The notes beneath the pieces were generated by a model that worked only from the letters and a program-made list of their open reading frames with translations, ran no database searches and was not told the origin of the DNA. Made by a program: the position numbers and the translations under genes. Shown here in pieces: positions 1 to 7,257 of a stretch of DNA of 64,000 nucleotides (its first letter is position 1; each line of letters opens with the position of its first letter). Source of the DNA: Pseudobdellovibrionaceae bacterium (GTDB lineage Bacteria > Bdellovibrionota > Bdellovibrionia > Bdellovibrionales > Bdellovibrionaceae); NCBI GenBank assembly GCA_019637875.1, contig JAHBUW010000001.1, positions 186,001 through 250,000 on the forward strand. The letters are read 5' to 3'.

Positions 1-82
1 CGCCTTCGGCGGTGGGGAACTCGATGCAATCGGTGGTGGATCCGCAGGCCAGCATCAGGGTGATCGCGATAACGCTCGTCAT
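1..82 (-). CDS. Lipoprotein N-terminus (partial, runs off left edge)
   Basis: Only the first 27 codons are in the window. They read as a lipoprotein signal: a short hydrophobic stretch followed by the lipobox M-L-A-C at about residues 10-13, then Gly-Ser-Thr-Thr. A strong ribosome binding site (AAAAGGAG) lies 8 bases upstream of the ATG. The gene starts 13 bases after the stop of the XRE regulator gene and is probably its third operon partner. Nothing can be said about the function of the mature protein because it lies outside the window. Confidence 0.6.
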   Translation of the reverse strand, partial: MTSVIAITLMLACGSTTDCIEFPTAEG

Positions 83-95
83 TTCTTTTCTCCTT

Positions 96-332
96 TTAGT
101 CTTCGGTTTCGTCGTCGTCGTCCGGAGTCGCGCCGGGCACGTACTCCAACAGGTCGCCGGGTTGGCAGTCGAGCGCCCGGCAGATTTCTTCCAGCGTTGA
201 AAAACGGATCGCCTTGGCTTTACCGGTCTTCAAAACCGAAAGGTTGTTCAGGGCGATGCCGGTTTTTTCTTCGAGGTCTTTGAGTTTCATCTCCTTCTGC
301 GCGAGGAGCACCGCGAGTTTCACCTTGATCAT
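96..332 (-). CDS. XRE-family helix-turn-helix regulator (YozG-like)
   Basis: A 78-residue protein made almost entirely of a Cro/CI-type helix-turn-helix: KLKDLEEKTGIALNNLSVLKTGKAK spans helices 2-3 and LEEICRALDCQPGDLLEY is the typical last helix of small XRE proteins. The tail is acidic (DDDDETED). The start overlaps the stop of the DUF2975 gene by one base (TGATG), so the two are translationally coupled. Small XRE proteins of this kind are commonly encoded next to DUF2975 membrane proteins (the Bacillus YoaS/YozG arrangement). It probably regulates its own operon through the palindrome upstream of the membrane gene; this is inference. A longer frame starting at 563 is an artefact that overlaps the membrane gene. 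Confidence 0.85.
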   Translation of the reverse strand: MIKVKLAVLLAQKEMKLKDLEEKTGIALNNLSVLKTGKAKAIRFSTLEEICRALDCQPGDLLEYVPGATPDDDDETED

Positions 333-874
333 CAAATCACCTCGGATTCGAAGTTCACCAGGCGCGCCATCTGCGTGTAAAGCACGTAGACCGTGATGGC
401 GTAGATGAACGGCGTCAGCGTGTTCAGACCCATGAGTCCCAAACCGCTGACTTGCAAGGCGTCGCCGATCAGCTCGTTGTCCATGAACGAAAAGTTCGCC
501 GAAAAGATCCAGTGGATCCACGAGGCGAAGCCGATCAGTCCGGTCAAGACGTAGCCGAAGCAAGTCATGTGCATCAGGCGGTCGTTGCGTTCGCGGTTCG
601 CGGCGTTTTTCGTGCGGATCATCGAGAAGATGCCCGCCACCAGAAACGCCAGAAAGGCCTCGCTCAGCGTGCTGACCAAAGTTTTGAATTGGGGCAGCGG
701 CGACATCTGTTCGAGCATCGCGCGTGCCGCCGCGCCCGCGATTCCGGTCGCGCTGGTCAATGAGTGGTATTGGTAAACGGTGACGACCACGCCCACGAGG
801 GCGACCGCCACGGCGAAGGCACCGATCGCGACGAACAGGCGCTCCAGGCTTTTGAGTAAGGTGTTTTGTGACAT
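332..874 (-). CDS. DUF2975-type membrane protein
   Basis: A 180-residue integral membrane protein with four hydrophobic segments (about residues 11-32, 65-88, 103-126 and 143-168). The cytoplasmic loop IRTKNAANRERNDRLM and the four-helix layout match the DUF2975 family. Members are usually paired with a small XRE regulator, as here, where the stop codon shares a base with the regulator start. The biochemical role is unknown; a plausible but unproven model is that the membrane protein modulates the regulator. A perfect palindrome covers the predicted promoter 37-65 bases upstream. Confidence 0.75.
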   Translation of the reverse strand: MSQNTLLKSLERLFVAIGAFAVAVALVGVVVTVYQYHSLTSATGIAGAAARAMLEQMSPLPQFKTLVSTLSEAFLAFLVAGIFSMIRTKNAANRERNDRLMHMTCFGYVLTGLIGFASWIHWIFSANFSFMDNELIGDALQVSGLGLMGLNTLTPFIYAITVYVLYTQMARLVNFESEVI

Positions 875-910
875 GAAGTCCCTCCCTTTGGTTTCAACGA
901 TTCGCCGCTA

Positions 911-939
911 TAATTACATGATAATCATGTAATAATCAA
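911..939 (-). promoter_or_regulatory. Promoter with embedded 21-bp palindrome, candidate XRE operator
   Basis: On the minus strand TTGATT (939-934) and TAATTA (916-911) are spaced by 17 bases, which is ideal for a sigma-70 type promoter. The spacer and part of the -10 are a perfect inverted repeat, ATTACATGAT-A-ATCATGTAAT (913-933). This is an AT-rich island in GC-rich DNA. A dimeric repressor bound here would block RNA polymerase. The adjacent XRE protein is the obvious candidate, so autoregulation is inferred. Confidence 0.5.
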
Positions 940-1039
940 CGATCTTGGTGGAATTTCATACCCCTCCGCTAAGTCCAGGATTTGCGGGTCTTTTTGAAAC
1001 TTCGCGCCGAATTCATGGAAGGTCGGACATGATAAAAGA

Positions 1040-1792
1040 ATGATCGAACTTCTTTTCGCCTTCGTCGTTTCGGCTCCGGCCCAAAATATGGAACACTCCG
1101 CCTACGCGGATTGCTTCGGCTCTCTGGAAAGGTCGTTGGACACGCTTCGTAGCGCCGACGGGGAAAAGCCTTCTCGCCGGTTTCGTACGAATCTTCACGC
1201 TTCGGGGCAGATGGGAATACTGAGTCCCGTCCGTACGGAAGGTCGCGAAGACGTCGTCGATTTCTATCTCGTTGACTGGAAGAAGCGCCCCATCACGGGT
1301 GTGAAGACCGAGCTTCGTTTTCCCACCACGCGGGACATGAAAACCGGCGGGACGGCGGGGGCGAAGCTGGGATCGAACGTCTCGCATGAGATCGTGTTGC
1401 GCAATCAGCCGCAGCAGGAAGACTTCGATCAGCGCGTGAGTCTGCGCTTTTCGCGTTCGTCGGCCTTTGGTTTGATGCTTCAGGGGTTCGGATCGTCCTC
1501 GGGCGGAACGCAGACCACGAAGATCGGTCCGAACGAAACCGAACTCGACGCCGCGAAAATGAAACCTTTGAGCACGACCGAGATCGAAAAACTGATCGCG
1601 GATCAATTCGAGGATATGTCGAAACAAGTGCGGCAACCGATCGGGGCCGCGCGGCCGTGCTTCCGGATCGGAAGTCAGGCTTTCCGAGAGAGGCTTTCGG
1701 CGATCAACGCCAAATACTCGTCTGCGCCCGCGCCCGCGCCCTCTGCCGAACCTGCCGGTTCGCGGAGCGCGGTCGAAGAGGGCACCCGCTGA
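1040..1792 (+). CDS. Exported protein of unknown function
   Basis: A 250-residue protein that I do not recognise. A short hydrophobic N-terminus (IELLFAFVVSAPAQN) could be a signal peptide with cleavage near residue 15. The middle contains PITGVKTELRFPTTRDM and several basic and polar stretches; the C-terminus is rich in Ala-Pro-Ser (PAPAPSAEPAGS). Two cysteines (CFGSLE near residue 25 and RPCFRIGS near 205) could pair in the periplasm. An ATG at 1029 is not usable because it meets a stop after four codons, so 1040 is taken as the start. The gene converges with the exported gene on the other strand, 18 bases away. The codon and GC pattern fits the surroundings. Confidence 0.6.
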   Translation: MIELLFAFVVSAPAQNMEHSAYADCFGSLERSLDTLRSADGEKPSRRFRTNLHASGQMGILSPVRTEGREDVVDFYLVDWKKRPITGVKTELRFPTTRDMKTGGTAGAKLGSNVSHEIVLRNQPQQEDFDQRVSLRFSRSSAFGLMLQGFGSSSGGTQTTKIGPNETELDAAKMKPLSTTEIEKLIADQFEDMSKQVRQPIGAARPCFRIGSQAFRERLSAINAKYSSAPAPAPSAEPAGSRSAVEEGTR

Positions 1793-1810
1793 TCGCGAGC
1801 GCCCCGTCGT

Positions 1811-3007
1811 TTACATCAAATCGTAACCGCGGCGGAACGCGTTCAATTCGTTGACGTAGGTGCGCGAAGGGCCTTGCGTGGACGAGGTCACGACGCACGA
1901 ACCGCTCGAGCAGTCCTTCTTCATCTGGCACGATTGGAAATCGCACGTCATCGAAGTGCCGGTCACCGTCGAGAACGTCGCGGGCAAGACGTTGATGCCC
2001 AGCATGTGCTCGACGACTTTTTTGCGGCAGGACTGACGTTTCAGATCGTCGATAAACGCGGGACAGAACTCGTCGGCGACCATTTCGCTGAAGTCATTCA
2101 GCGAGGGTTTGCCGGTCACGCCCTTCACACCGATGGCGTGGATCAAGCCCTTCGCCATACGACGGTGACAGTCGTTCGTGCCCAAACCGCCGCAGAAGTA
2201 TTTCATGAACGGCAGGGTGCCGCCGTAGCTGCCGTGGCGACCTTGGTAGTTGGAGTTCACGACCTTCAGGCGCATACAGCCGCCTTTGGCGATGCAGGTC
2301 TTCGTTTCGCTGAACGAGATCGGGTTCGTTTTCACCCAGCTGCCGCCCGTCGGGAAGCGACCGGCGTCATGGTAAAACCACTCGCCCGAGCTGTGCAGCT
2401 CTTGGATGTCGGAGTAAGTGAAGGTGCCGGCGGTCGGTACGTTCAGCGCGTTCGCCACCGCGGGCGCCAGGTACCAGCCGGTATTGCAGCCCATCAGACG
2501 CACGATCGCGTCCGCGGACATGCGGTGACGGATCTTCGCGAGCTCTTTCGCGTGCGTCAGGTAGAACCGGTTGTTGTAGTCCTCGAGCGCGAAGCCGAAG
2601 AACGCGCCGTTGTGCCCGACGAAGTCGATCGACTCGATCATGGAGGTGTTCGCGACCGCGAAGATCTGTCCCAGGACTTCGTTCCCGGTCATCGTGCGGT
2701 TGAAGGCCTTCACGTTGGTGTAGCCCCAATTTTTAACCAGGGTGGAGTAGTTGGCGTTTTCGATCGCCGAGATGATCTTGATCTGGCCCAGGCCGCGACG
2801 ATCCTTGAAGATCATCGCTTGGGTGTGGGCGGCGCGCAGCCACTGGTCCCCGACCTCGAGGCCTTTACCGACCACGATCAGGTGGGTGCCGCGACCGGCC
2901 CCGGCGTTCGGATTCGGCACGTCGGCGGTGAAGAAGGCGGCTTTCGCCGAGGCACTGGCGGCGGCCATCAACGAGAAGGCGGCGGCGCGCAGAAGCGAGT
3001 GGTTCAT
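1811..3007 (-). CDS. Exported protein with clan CD (caspase-like) peptidase features
   Basis: A 398-residue protein with a clear signal peptide (MNHSLLRAAAFSLMAAASASAKA) and ribosome binding site AAGGAGG; the frame extends upstream of this ATG, but the extension has no such support. Around residues 110-125 a hydrophobic strand ends in DFVGHNG, and about 50 residues later a second ends in IVRLMGCNTG. A His after one beta strand and a Cys after the next is the layout of the catalytic dyad in clan CD peptidases (caspase, gingipain, C11, C80) and in related inactive domains. The C-terminal third is cysteine-rich (about 16 Cys), which suggests disulfides in the periplasm or outside. Family assignment is inference; the exact His-Gly pair of the clan is His-Asn-Gly here. 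Function unknown. Confidence 0.55.
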   Translation of the reverse strand: MNHSLLRAAAFSLMAAASASAKAAFFTADVPNPNAGAGRGTHLIVVGKGLEVGDQWLRAAHTQAMIFKDRRGLGQIKIISAIENANYSTLVKNWGYTNVKAFNRTMTGNEVLGQIFAVANTSMIESIDFVGHNGAFFGFALEDYNNRFYLTHAKELAKIRHRMSADAIVRLMGCNTGWYLAPAVANALNVPTAGTFTYSDIQELHSSGEWFYHDAGRFPTGGSWVKTNPISFSETKTCIAKGGCMRLKVVNSNYQGRHGSYGGTLPFMKYFCGGLGTNDCHRRMAKGLIHAIGVKGVTGKPSLNDFSEMVADEFCPAFIDDLKRQSCRKKVVEHMLGINVLPATFSTVTGTSMTCDFQSCQMKKDCSSGSCVVTSSTQGPSRTYVNELNAFRRGYDLM

Positions 3008-3188
3008 TTTGTCCTCCTTGGGAGTGACGGACTCCCTTGAGCAAGATCGGCGCCAGGACTTTGGCCTTGGGTTGGAACCCATTCGCACCGGCCGAAGGGC
3101 CCTCTGCGTAGCTCTTAGTCATCTTTGTAAAGAGGTCCAGGTGGGATCCGGACTTAGGGAATTCTTCACGGAATCCGAAAACTTCAAC

Positions 3189-4400
3189 ATGCAACAGAGC
3201 AATATCCTATTCCGTGATTTCAAAGCCGGTGACGTGATCTTCCGCCAGGGTGAGGACGGCAACTGCGCCTACATCATCGAGGAAGGGCGCGTGCAGATTT
3301 CGCTCGAGAAAAACGGCGACAGCTTCCCCGTTTCGATCATGGGCGTCGGCGAGATTTTCGGAGAGATGGCGATCTTGGACGGCCTTCCGCGCGCGGGCAC
3401 CGCGCGTTGCATGGAAGACACGCGTTTGTGCGTGGTCTCCAGCGATCAGCTTTACAACCGCATCCACCAGTCCGACTCGGTGGTGCGTTTGCTCGTTCTG
3501 CTTTTGATCAAACGCACGCGTTCGATGAACGCGAAGCTCGTTTCGTCGCTACAGTCGGCGGGTTCGGATACCGGCAGCGACGAGGGTGGTCAGCCCGGCG
3601 AAGGCAAAAGCGCGATCAATGAAGTGCGCTTCGAGATCGAGCTGCACAAAGCCTTCCAAGAGCGTGAGTTCCGTTTGCATTATCAGCCCATCGTCGACAT
3701 GAAAAATTCCGAGATCCTGGGTTTCGAGGCGTTGATCCGTTGGAACTCGCCGACCCTGGGGCCGATGCGTCCCGATCTTTTCATGAAAGTGGCGGAAGAG
3801 TCGTCCTTGATCGTGCCTTTGGGTCGTTGGATTCAAGAGACCGCCATCGCCGATTTGAAGAAAATCGAAGCGGCGACCGGACGCTCCTTTTTCATGAGCG
3901 TGAACGTGTCGGGTCGTCAATTCATGGATCCCGCCTACTTGAAGAATCTGGAAGAAATCCGCCAGCGCTACGGTGCGACCACGGAGCAGCTCAAACTCGA
4001 GATCACCGAGCGGATCTTCATCGACGGAGCGCGCGCGATCGAAATGGTCGAGCAGTGCCGTCAGCTGGGTTACGGGATCTCGTTGGACGATTTCGGCACC
4101 GGCTATTCTTCGCTGTCGTACTTGAAAAATCTGAAAGTCAGCAATCTGAAGATCGATCAAAGCTTCACCCGGGGCGCGAACTCGGATCCGCGTTCGCACG
4201 CGCTGGTGAAGTGTATGGTGCAGCTGTGTAAGGACATGCGGATCGAATCCGTCGCGGAAGGCATCGAAACCGAAGAGATGGCGAAAGCGATGCGTGAGAT
4301 GGGCTGCCAGTACGCGCAGGGTTATCTGTACGCACGTCCGCAGGCGCTCGACGATCTTTTGAAGTTCCTGGGCGCGGGCTCGCAGCAATCTGCGGCCTAA
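3189..4400 (+). CDS. Cyclic nucleotide-binding domain fused to an active-type EAL c-di-GMP phosphodiesterase
   Basis: A 403-residue cytoplasmic protein. Residues ~8-120 form a cyclic nucleotide-binding domain with the phosphate-binding cassette GEIFGEMAILDGLPRAGTA. Residues ~145-395 form an EAL domain with all usual catalytic and metal-binding signatures: EALIRW, NVSGRQF, EITERIF, DDFGTGYSSLSYL, LKIDQSF, AEGIET and QGYLYARP. It should therefore hydrolyse c-di-GMP to pGpG, probably under control of cAMP, cGMP or c-di-GMP binding at the N-terminus. Start choice is uncertain: the ATG at 3189 has a weak ribosome binding site, while an in-frame GTG at 3141 follows AAAGAGG by five bases and would add 16 residues. 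The gene end overlaps the convergent gene by four bases. Confidence 0.9.
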   Translation: MQQSNILFRDFKAGDVIFRQGEDGNCAYIIEEGRVQISLEKNGDSFPVSIMGVGEIFGEMAILDGLPRAGTARCMEDTRLCVVSSDQLYNRIHQSDSVVRLLVLLLIKRTRSMNAKLVSSLQSAGSDTGSDEGGQPGEGKSAINEVRFEIELHKAFQEREFRLHYQPIVDMKNSEILGFEALIRWNSPTLGPMRPDLFMKVAEESSLIVPLGRWIQETAIADLKKIEAATGRSFFMSVNVSGRQFMDPAYLKNLEEIRQRYGATTEQLKLEITERIFIDGARAIEMVEQCRQLGYGISLDDFGTGYSSLSYLKNLKVSNLKIDQSFTRGANSDPRSHALVKCMVQLCKDMRIESVAEGIETEEMAKAMREMGCQYAQGYLYARPQALDDLLKFLGAGSQQSAA

Positions 4401-5086
4401 ACGAGCCCCATCATTTTCGCTTGAAACCAGATCAGCGCGGGAAAAGCCGCGAGCCACGTCCAGACGAAGCGGTTGAGTCCCAAGATGAACGCGTTCGCGA
4501 TATGGAACGTGAAGGCCAGTCCCAGCGCCACCAGTAGGGATTCGGGGCGTATCAGCGCCAACGGAAACAGCAGCTCGAAAGCCAAGGTTCCCCAGCCCAA
4601 CGCGAACATCAGTCCCGGCCGGTCGCCCCAGGCGCGCCGCGAGTCGCTGACCGGATAGATCGAAGCGCGAAAGATGCGGGCCATGGCCTCACCGTTTCGC
4701 CATTGGGGATCGCGGATTTTCACGAGCCCCGCCATGAAGTACGACAAAACCAGTTGCAGGGCCAGGTAACCGAAAGCGACCTCGCGCACGAGGGGCCAAG
4801 TCGCGAGCTCGCCGATCAGCACCGTCCACAGCACGAGCAGTCCCATACGATCGCTGCCGCCGTTGTAGGGGCCGTCAAATTTGCGCAAACTCTCGATGCC
4901 GAAGATGAACAGCACCGCGGCCGCGACCGGCGCGAAGATTCCGCTCATCAGCCAGAGGCTCGTGAACGCGCGCGCGGCGAAAAAAGCGCGACCATCGCGC
5001 GGACGGTGCAGATGCTCCAGGCTTTGCAGGAAGAACGCGAAGCCCACCAAAATTCCGCACAGGCGTAGCGCCGATTCGAAGGTCAT
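4397..5086 (-). CDS. Multi-pass membrane protein, HTTM / DoxX-like
   Basis: A 229-residue membrane protein with about six hydrophobic segments. The features DRMGLLVLW, LSYFMAGLVKIRDPQWRNGEAM, FELLFPLAL and HIANAFILGLNRFVWTW resemble the HTTM domain seen in vitamin-K-dependent carboxylase-like and lipase-maturation-like bacterial proteins. The Lys/Arg-Trp-Asn-Gly segment after a helix is typical of that fold. The reaction is unknown. The start overlaps the stop of the gene upstream by four bases (ATGA), so the two are coupled. The lipase maturation factor-like protein at 25115 shows the same kind of topology and may be a distant relative. Confidence 0.6.
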   Translation of the reverse strand: MTFESALRLCGILVGFAFFLQSLEHLHRPRDGRAFFAARAFTSLWLMSGIFAPVAAAVLFIFGIESLRKFDGPYNGGSDRMGLLVLWTVLIGELATWPLVREVAFGYLALQLVLSYFMAGLVKIRDPQWRNGEAMARIFRASIYPVSDSRRAWGDRPGLMFALGWGTLAFELLFPLALIRPESLLVALGLAFTFHIANAFILGLNRFVWTWLAAFPALIWFQAKMMGLV

Positions 5087-5487
5087 GACGTTTCCTTGTC
5101 GAAGCGTCGGGCTTCCGAGACGAAAAGCAGGTCGTCATCTTCACGATCGGTCAGACGAAAAATCAGGAAGGGCCGCTTCGGCGGGGGTGGGTCGTAGTCA
5201 TGGATCCGCTCTTGAATGTCGTTGACCGCACGGGCGGACTCTTCGGTCAGCACCTTTTCGGCGCGACCGTACACGTATAGGCGTTCGTTACCGGCGGCAT
5301 TGAGGAAGATGTGGCCCAGCGCCCGCAGCCCCGGCACGCGCGCGGGGCGGGGGCGATACTCGCGCCAAGCGCCCAGATGATCCGCGAGGGGGTGGGGCAC
5401 CCACGCGTACTCCAAACGGATGCCGGTGCCGATGCGGTCGAAAAAACGCCAGGACGGAATAAGGACGGGGGCCAGCCAACGCTTCAT
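5083..5487 (-). CDS. Conserved-looking hypothetical protein coupled to HTTM-like protein
   Basis: A 134-residue protein I do not recognise. It starts MKRWLAPVLIPSWRFFDRIG and contains YAWVPHPLADHLGAWREY, a proline/arginine-rich stretch, NERLYVYGRAEKVL and a C-terminal DREDDDLLFVSEARRFDKE. It is probably soluble or peripheral, with one amphipathic N-terminal segment. The ATG at 5487 is preferred over a TTG ten codons upstream. Its stop overlaps the ATG of the membrane gene downstream (4 bases), which implies the two products act together. Confidence 0.55.
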   Translation of the reverse strand: MKRWLAPVLIPSWRFFDRIGTGIRLEYAWVPHPLADHLGAWREYRPRPARVPGLRALGHIFLNAAGNERLYVYGRAEKVLTEESARAVNDIQERIHDYDPPPPKRPFLIFRLTDREDDDLLFVSEARRFDKETS

Positions 5488-5822
5488 GGATGTGGGATAG
5501 GCTCGCCGGTGATTCAAGGCGAGTCAATTTGTGTCTCATCGTGGGAACGGCCGCCAGTTCTGATCAGTCGAGGTTTGGGTGGGACCCGGGCAGAATGTAT
5601 TCATAGGCAGCGAACTGGAAATAAAGAAGGAGACGAGCACTAGGATTCGGACCACCCACCCTGACGACCCACTTATACGACAGCTTTGTTTTCACAACTT
5701 TGACTCAACGATGAAGAAACAAAATGCCGGTGGCTCGAGTTCTAGTGATCGTGTTCTTAAACTGAAAGAAGGACCAAGTTAGTTAAAACATAATGCATCG
5801 ACAACCTCCCCGAACGAAGCGT
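5488..5822. other. Gene-poor stretch that may hold a short plus-strand transcript
   Basis: This 335-base stretch has lower GC and odd codon content compared with the neighbourhood. No convincing gene is visible. A plus-strand frame from 5711 could encode a 23-residue peptide (MKKQNAGGSSSS...), but it has no good ribosome binding site and uses AGT/TCT/AGT serine codons unlike the neighbours. The stretch ends in a strong plus-strand terminator, which has no other plus-strand gene to serve. A small RNA or tiny ORF is therefore possible. The segments GGGTGGG (around 5576) and CCCACCC (around 5660) could pair. Confidence 0.35.
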
Positions 5823-5854
5823 AAGCCCTCCCTTAACGGGGAGGGCTTTTTTTT
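5823..5854 (+). terminator. Rho-independent terminator
   Basis: Perfect 10-bp stem AAGCCCTCCC / GGGAGGGCTT with a six-base loop followed by eight T residues on the plus strand. It overlaps the last codons and stop of the pentapeptide-repeat gene on the minus strand, so the T-run orientation points to a plus-strand transcript arriving from 5.5-5.8 kb. Confidence 0.75.
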
Positions 5855-6750
5855 GCCAAAAATTCCGAGAGCGCTTTGTTGCCGTCGATCTTCTGATTCG
5901 AGAAGTCGACGTCCTGCCACTTGAAGTCGGAAACTTCGATGTTCCGCAGCTCACAGTTCGTGAAATCGCAACCGCGGATCTGACCGTCGCTCAATTCGAC
6001 GTCGGCCCAAGTCGCGTCCTGGAACTGACCGCCGTGGATCTGCATATCGGAAAGAACGCAGTTCCGCCATTCGGCGCGCGTCCACTGGCAGCCATGGAAC
6101 TGCAGGTCCGAAATTTCGCAGCTTTTGAAGTTCGCGTTGCGCAAGTGGCAGCCGTGCAGCTGGGCATCGTTCAGCTGCGTCGAAGCGAACTCGCTTTTCA
6201 AAAGTTTGCAGCCTTGAAATTTCAGATCGGAAAACTCGGTGTCGTCCAAGGTGACCCCATCCCACGAGCTGCCATTCAACGTCGTATCGGTCATCATCGA
6301 GGCGCGCAGTCCGACATGGGCAAGGGTCGAAGCTTGTAGGCGGTTGTCGCTGAACTCGGAGCCTTCGCTCATTTTGAGTTCCGAGATCTCCGATAGATTG
6401 ATGTCATTGTCGGTGAATTCAAAATCTTCCCCTTCGGGCATCGTGAACTTCGAGGCGTTCACGCGGTTTCCTGCGGCGCCATCGTCGCTGATTTTGATTT
6501 TTGCCGCACCAAACTTCCCGGCCATCGTTCCGATTTTCCCTTTCAGGGCGCCTTGAACGAGGTGTTCGATGAACTCGCCAAGCTTCTCGGTGGAAAACTC
6601 GGGGGATAAGTCTTGGGGATTGTGGGTATCTTTCGCGTCCGTCTTTTCCGCGAGGGGTTCGATCAGCGCGCTCAAAAGCTCGGCGGCTTGCTCTTGCGAG
6701 ATCTTTCCGCTCGCCTGCATTTCAAGAATTTTCTGAATTTCAGCGCGCAT
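5833..6750 (-). CDS. Pentapeptide-repeat-like beta-helix protein with N-terminal SHOCT-like segment
   Basis: A 305-residue protein. Residues 1-30 (EIQKILEMQASGKISQEQAAELLSAL) look like the short SHOCT-like helical segment often encoded with DUF2089 proteins. From about residue 100 the sequence becomes a regular array; the last ~110 residues repeat every 20 residues with SD-x-Q-hydrophobic-HGC at the start of each unit. A 20-residue period equals four pentapeptides, one full turn of a right-handed quadrilateral beta-helix. Such proteins often act as scaffolds or DNA mimics; here the role is unknown. It overlaps the DUF2089 gene by 11 bases and is translated from the same mRNA. Confidence 0.7.
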   Translation of the reverse strand: MRAEIQKILEMQASGKISQEQAAELLSALIEPLAEKTDAKDTHNPQDLSPEFSTEKLGEFIEHLVQGALKGKIGTMAGKFGAAKIKISDDGAAGNRVNASKFTMPEGEDFEFTDNDINLSEISELKMSEGSEFSDNRLQASTLAHVGLRASMMTDTTLNGSSWDGVTLDDTEFSDLKFQGCKLLKSEFASTQLNDAQLHGCHLRNANFKSCEISDLQFHGCQWTRAEWRNCVLSDMQIHGGQFQDATWADVELSDGQIRGCDFTNCELRNIEVSDFKWQDVDFSNQKIDGNKALSEFLAKKSPPR

Positions 6751-7132
6751 CGGACTTTCCTTTCTTAAGAGATTTTAATGCGGTTTCGAAATCGACTTCG
6801 CCCTCGGCCAGTTGATCGAGGACGGTGCGTTCACGCGGCGGTGTCGAGGGCGGTGCGGTGGTCGGTGTGGCCGCGAGCTTCATATTGATCGCGGAAAGCC
6901 GCGCTTTCACGGTCGGGTAGCTGATGCCCAGGGCCTTCTCCATGTCGCGGATACTGCCTTCGCAGTGCAGGAACAGACGCACGAAGTGAAGCTCGTCGCC
7001 GTTCAGAAGCTGCAGAGGATCGGTTTGGAAGTGGGCTTCGACGCTGAGGCCGCAGTCGCCGCACTCCAGGCGGCGGACGGTCAGTGGTGTTCGGCAGTGG
7101 GGGCAATCGGACAGAAGCGGGATGCTTTTCAT
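6740..7132 (-). CDS. DUF2089-family zinc ribbon / HTH protein
   Basis: A 130-residue protein. The N-terminus has a zinc ribbon (CPHCRTPL...LECGDCGL, residues ~9-29). It is followed by LLNGDELHFVRLFLHCEGSIRDMEKALGISYPTVKARL, a helix-turn-helix that is the hallmark of DUF2089. A Pro-rich linker leads to a C-terminal SHOCT-like helix (LDQLAEGEVDFETALKSLKKGK). Members are taken to be transcription factors encoded upstream of their effector gene. The next gene, overlapping by 11 bases, is the pentapeptide-like protein. The ATG at 7132 has GGGGG only one base upstream, a poor spacing, so the true start is slightly uncertain. The AT-rich DNA upstream carries palindromes that could be its operators. 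Confidence 0.8.
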   Translation of the reverse strand: MKSIPLLSDCPHCRTPLTVRRLECGDCGLSVEAHFQTDPLQLLNGDELHFVRLFLHCEGSIRDMEKALGISYPTVKARLSAINMKLAATPTTAPPSTPPRERTVLDQLAEGEVDFETALKSLKKGKSDAR

Positions 7133-7257
7133 GCCCCCAAACTGCGGTCAGATATTAAATAATTCAATATTGAAGTTAAATAAATTAATTATTGAGGGGA
7201 AAAATATTGAATTCAACCCCATTTTCAAGGACTTGATGCGATCAAGCGTGAGGGGGC
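7133..7257 (-). promoter_or_regulatory. AT-rich promoter region with TTGAA-type palindromes
   Basis: This intergenic stretch is strikingly AT-rich. It holds two perfect palindromes, TTCAATATTGAA (7163-7174) and TTGAATTCAA (7207-7216), plus further ATTGA/TTAAAT motifs between them. It must contain the promoter of the minus-strand DUF2089 operon. The paired TTCAA/TTGAA half-sites are good candidates for binding by the DUF2089 HTH protein; this is inference. Confidence 0.45.

Noticed and set aside
2751-4400. 549-residue reading frame for the EAL protein
   Set aside because: The first 146 codons run through the opposite-strand exported gene and its promoter; the domain and start signals place the start at 3189 or 3141.
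5711-5782. 23-residue peptide gene MKKQNAGGSSSS...
   Set aside because: No ribosome binding site and atypical codons; kept only as part of the description of the gap.
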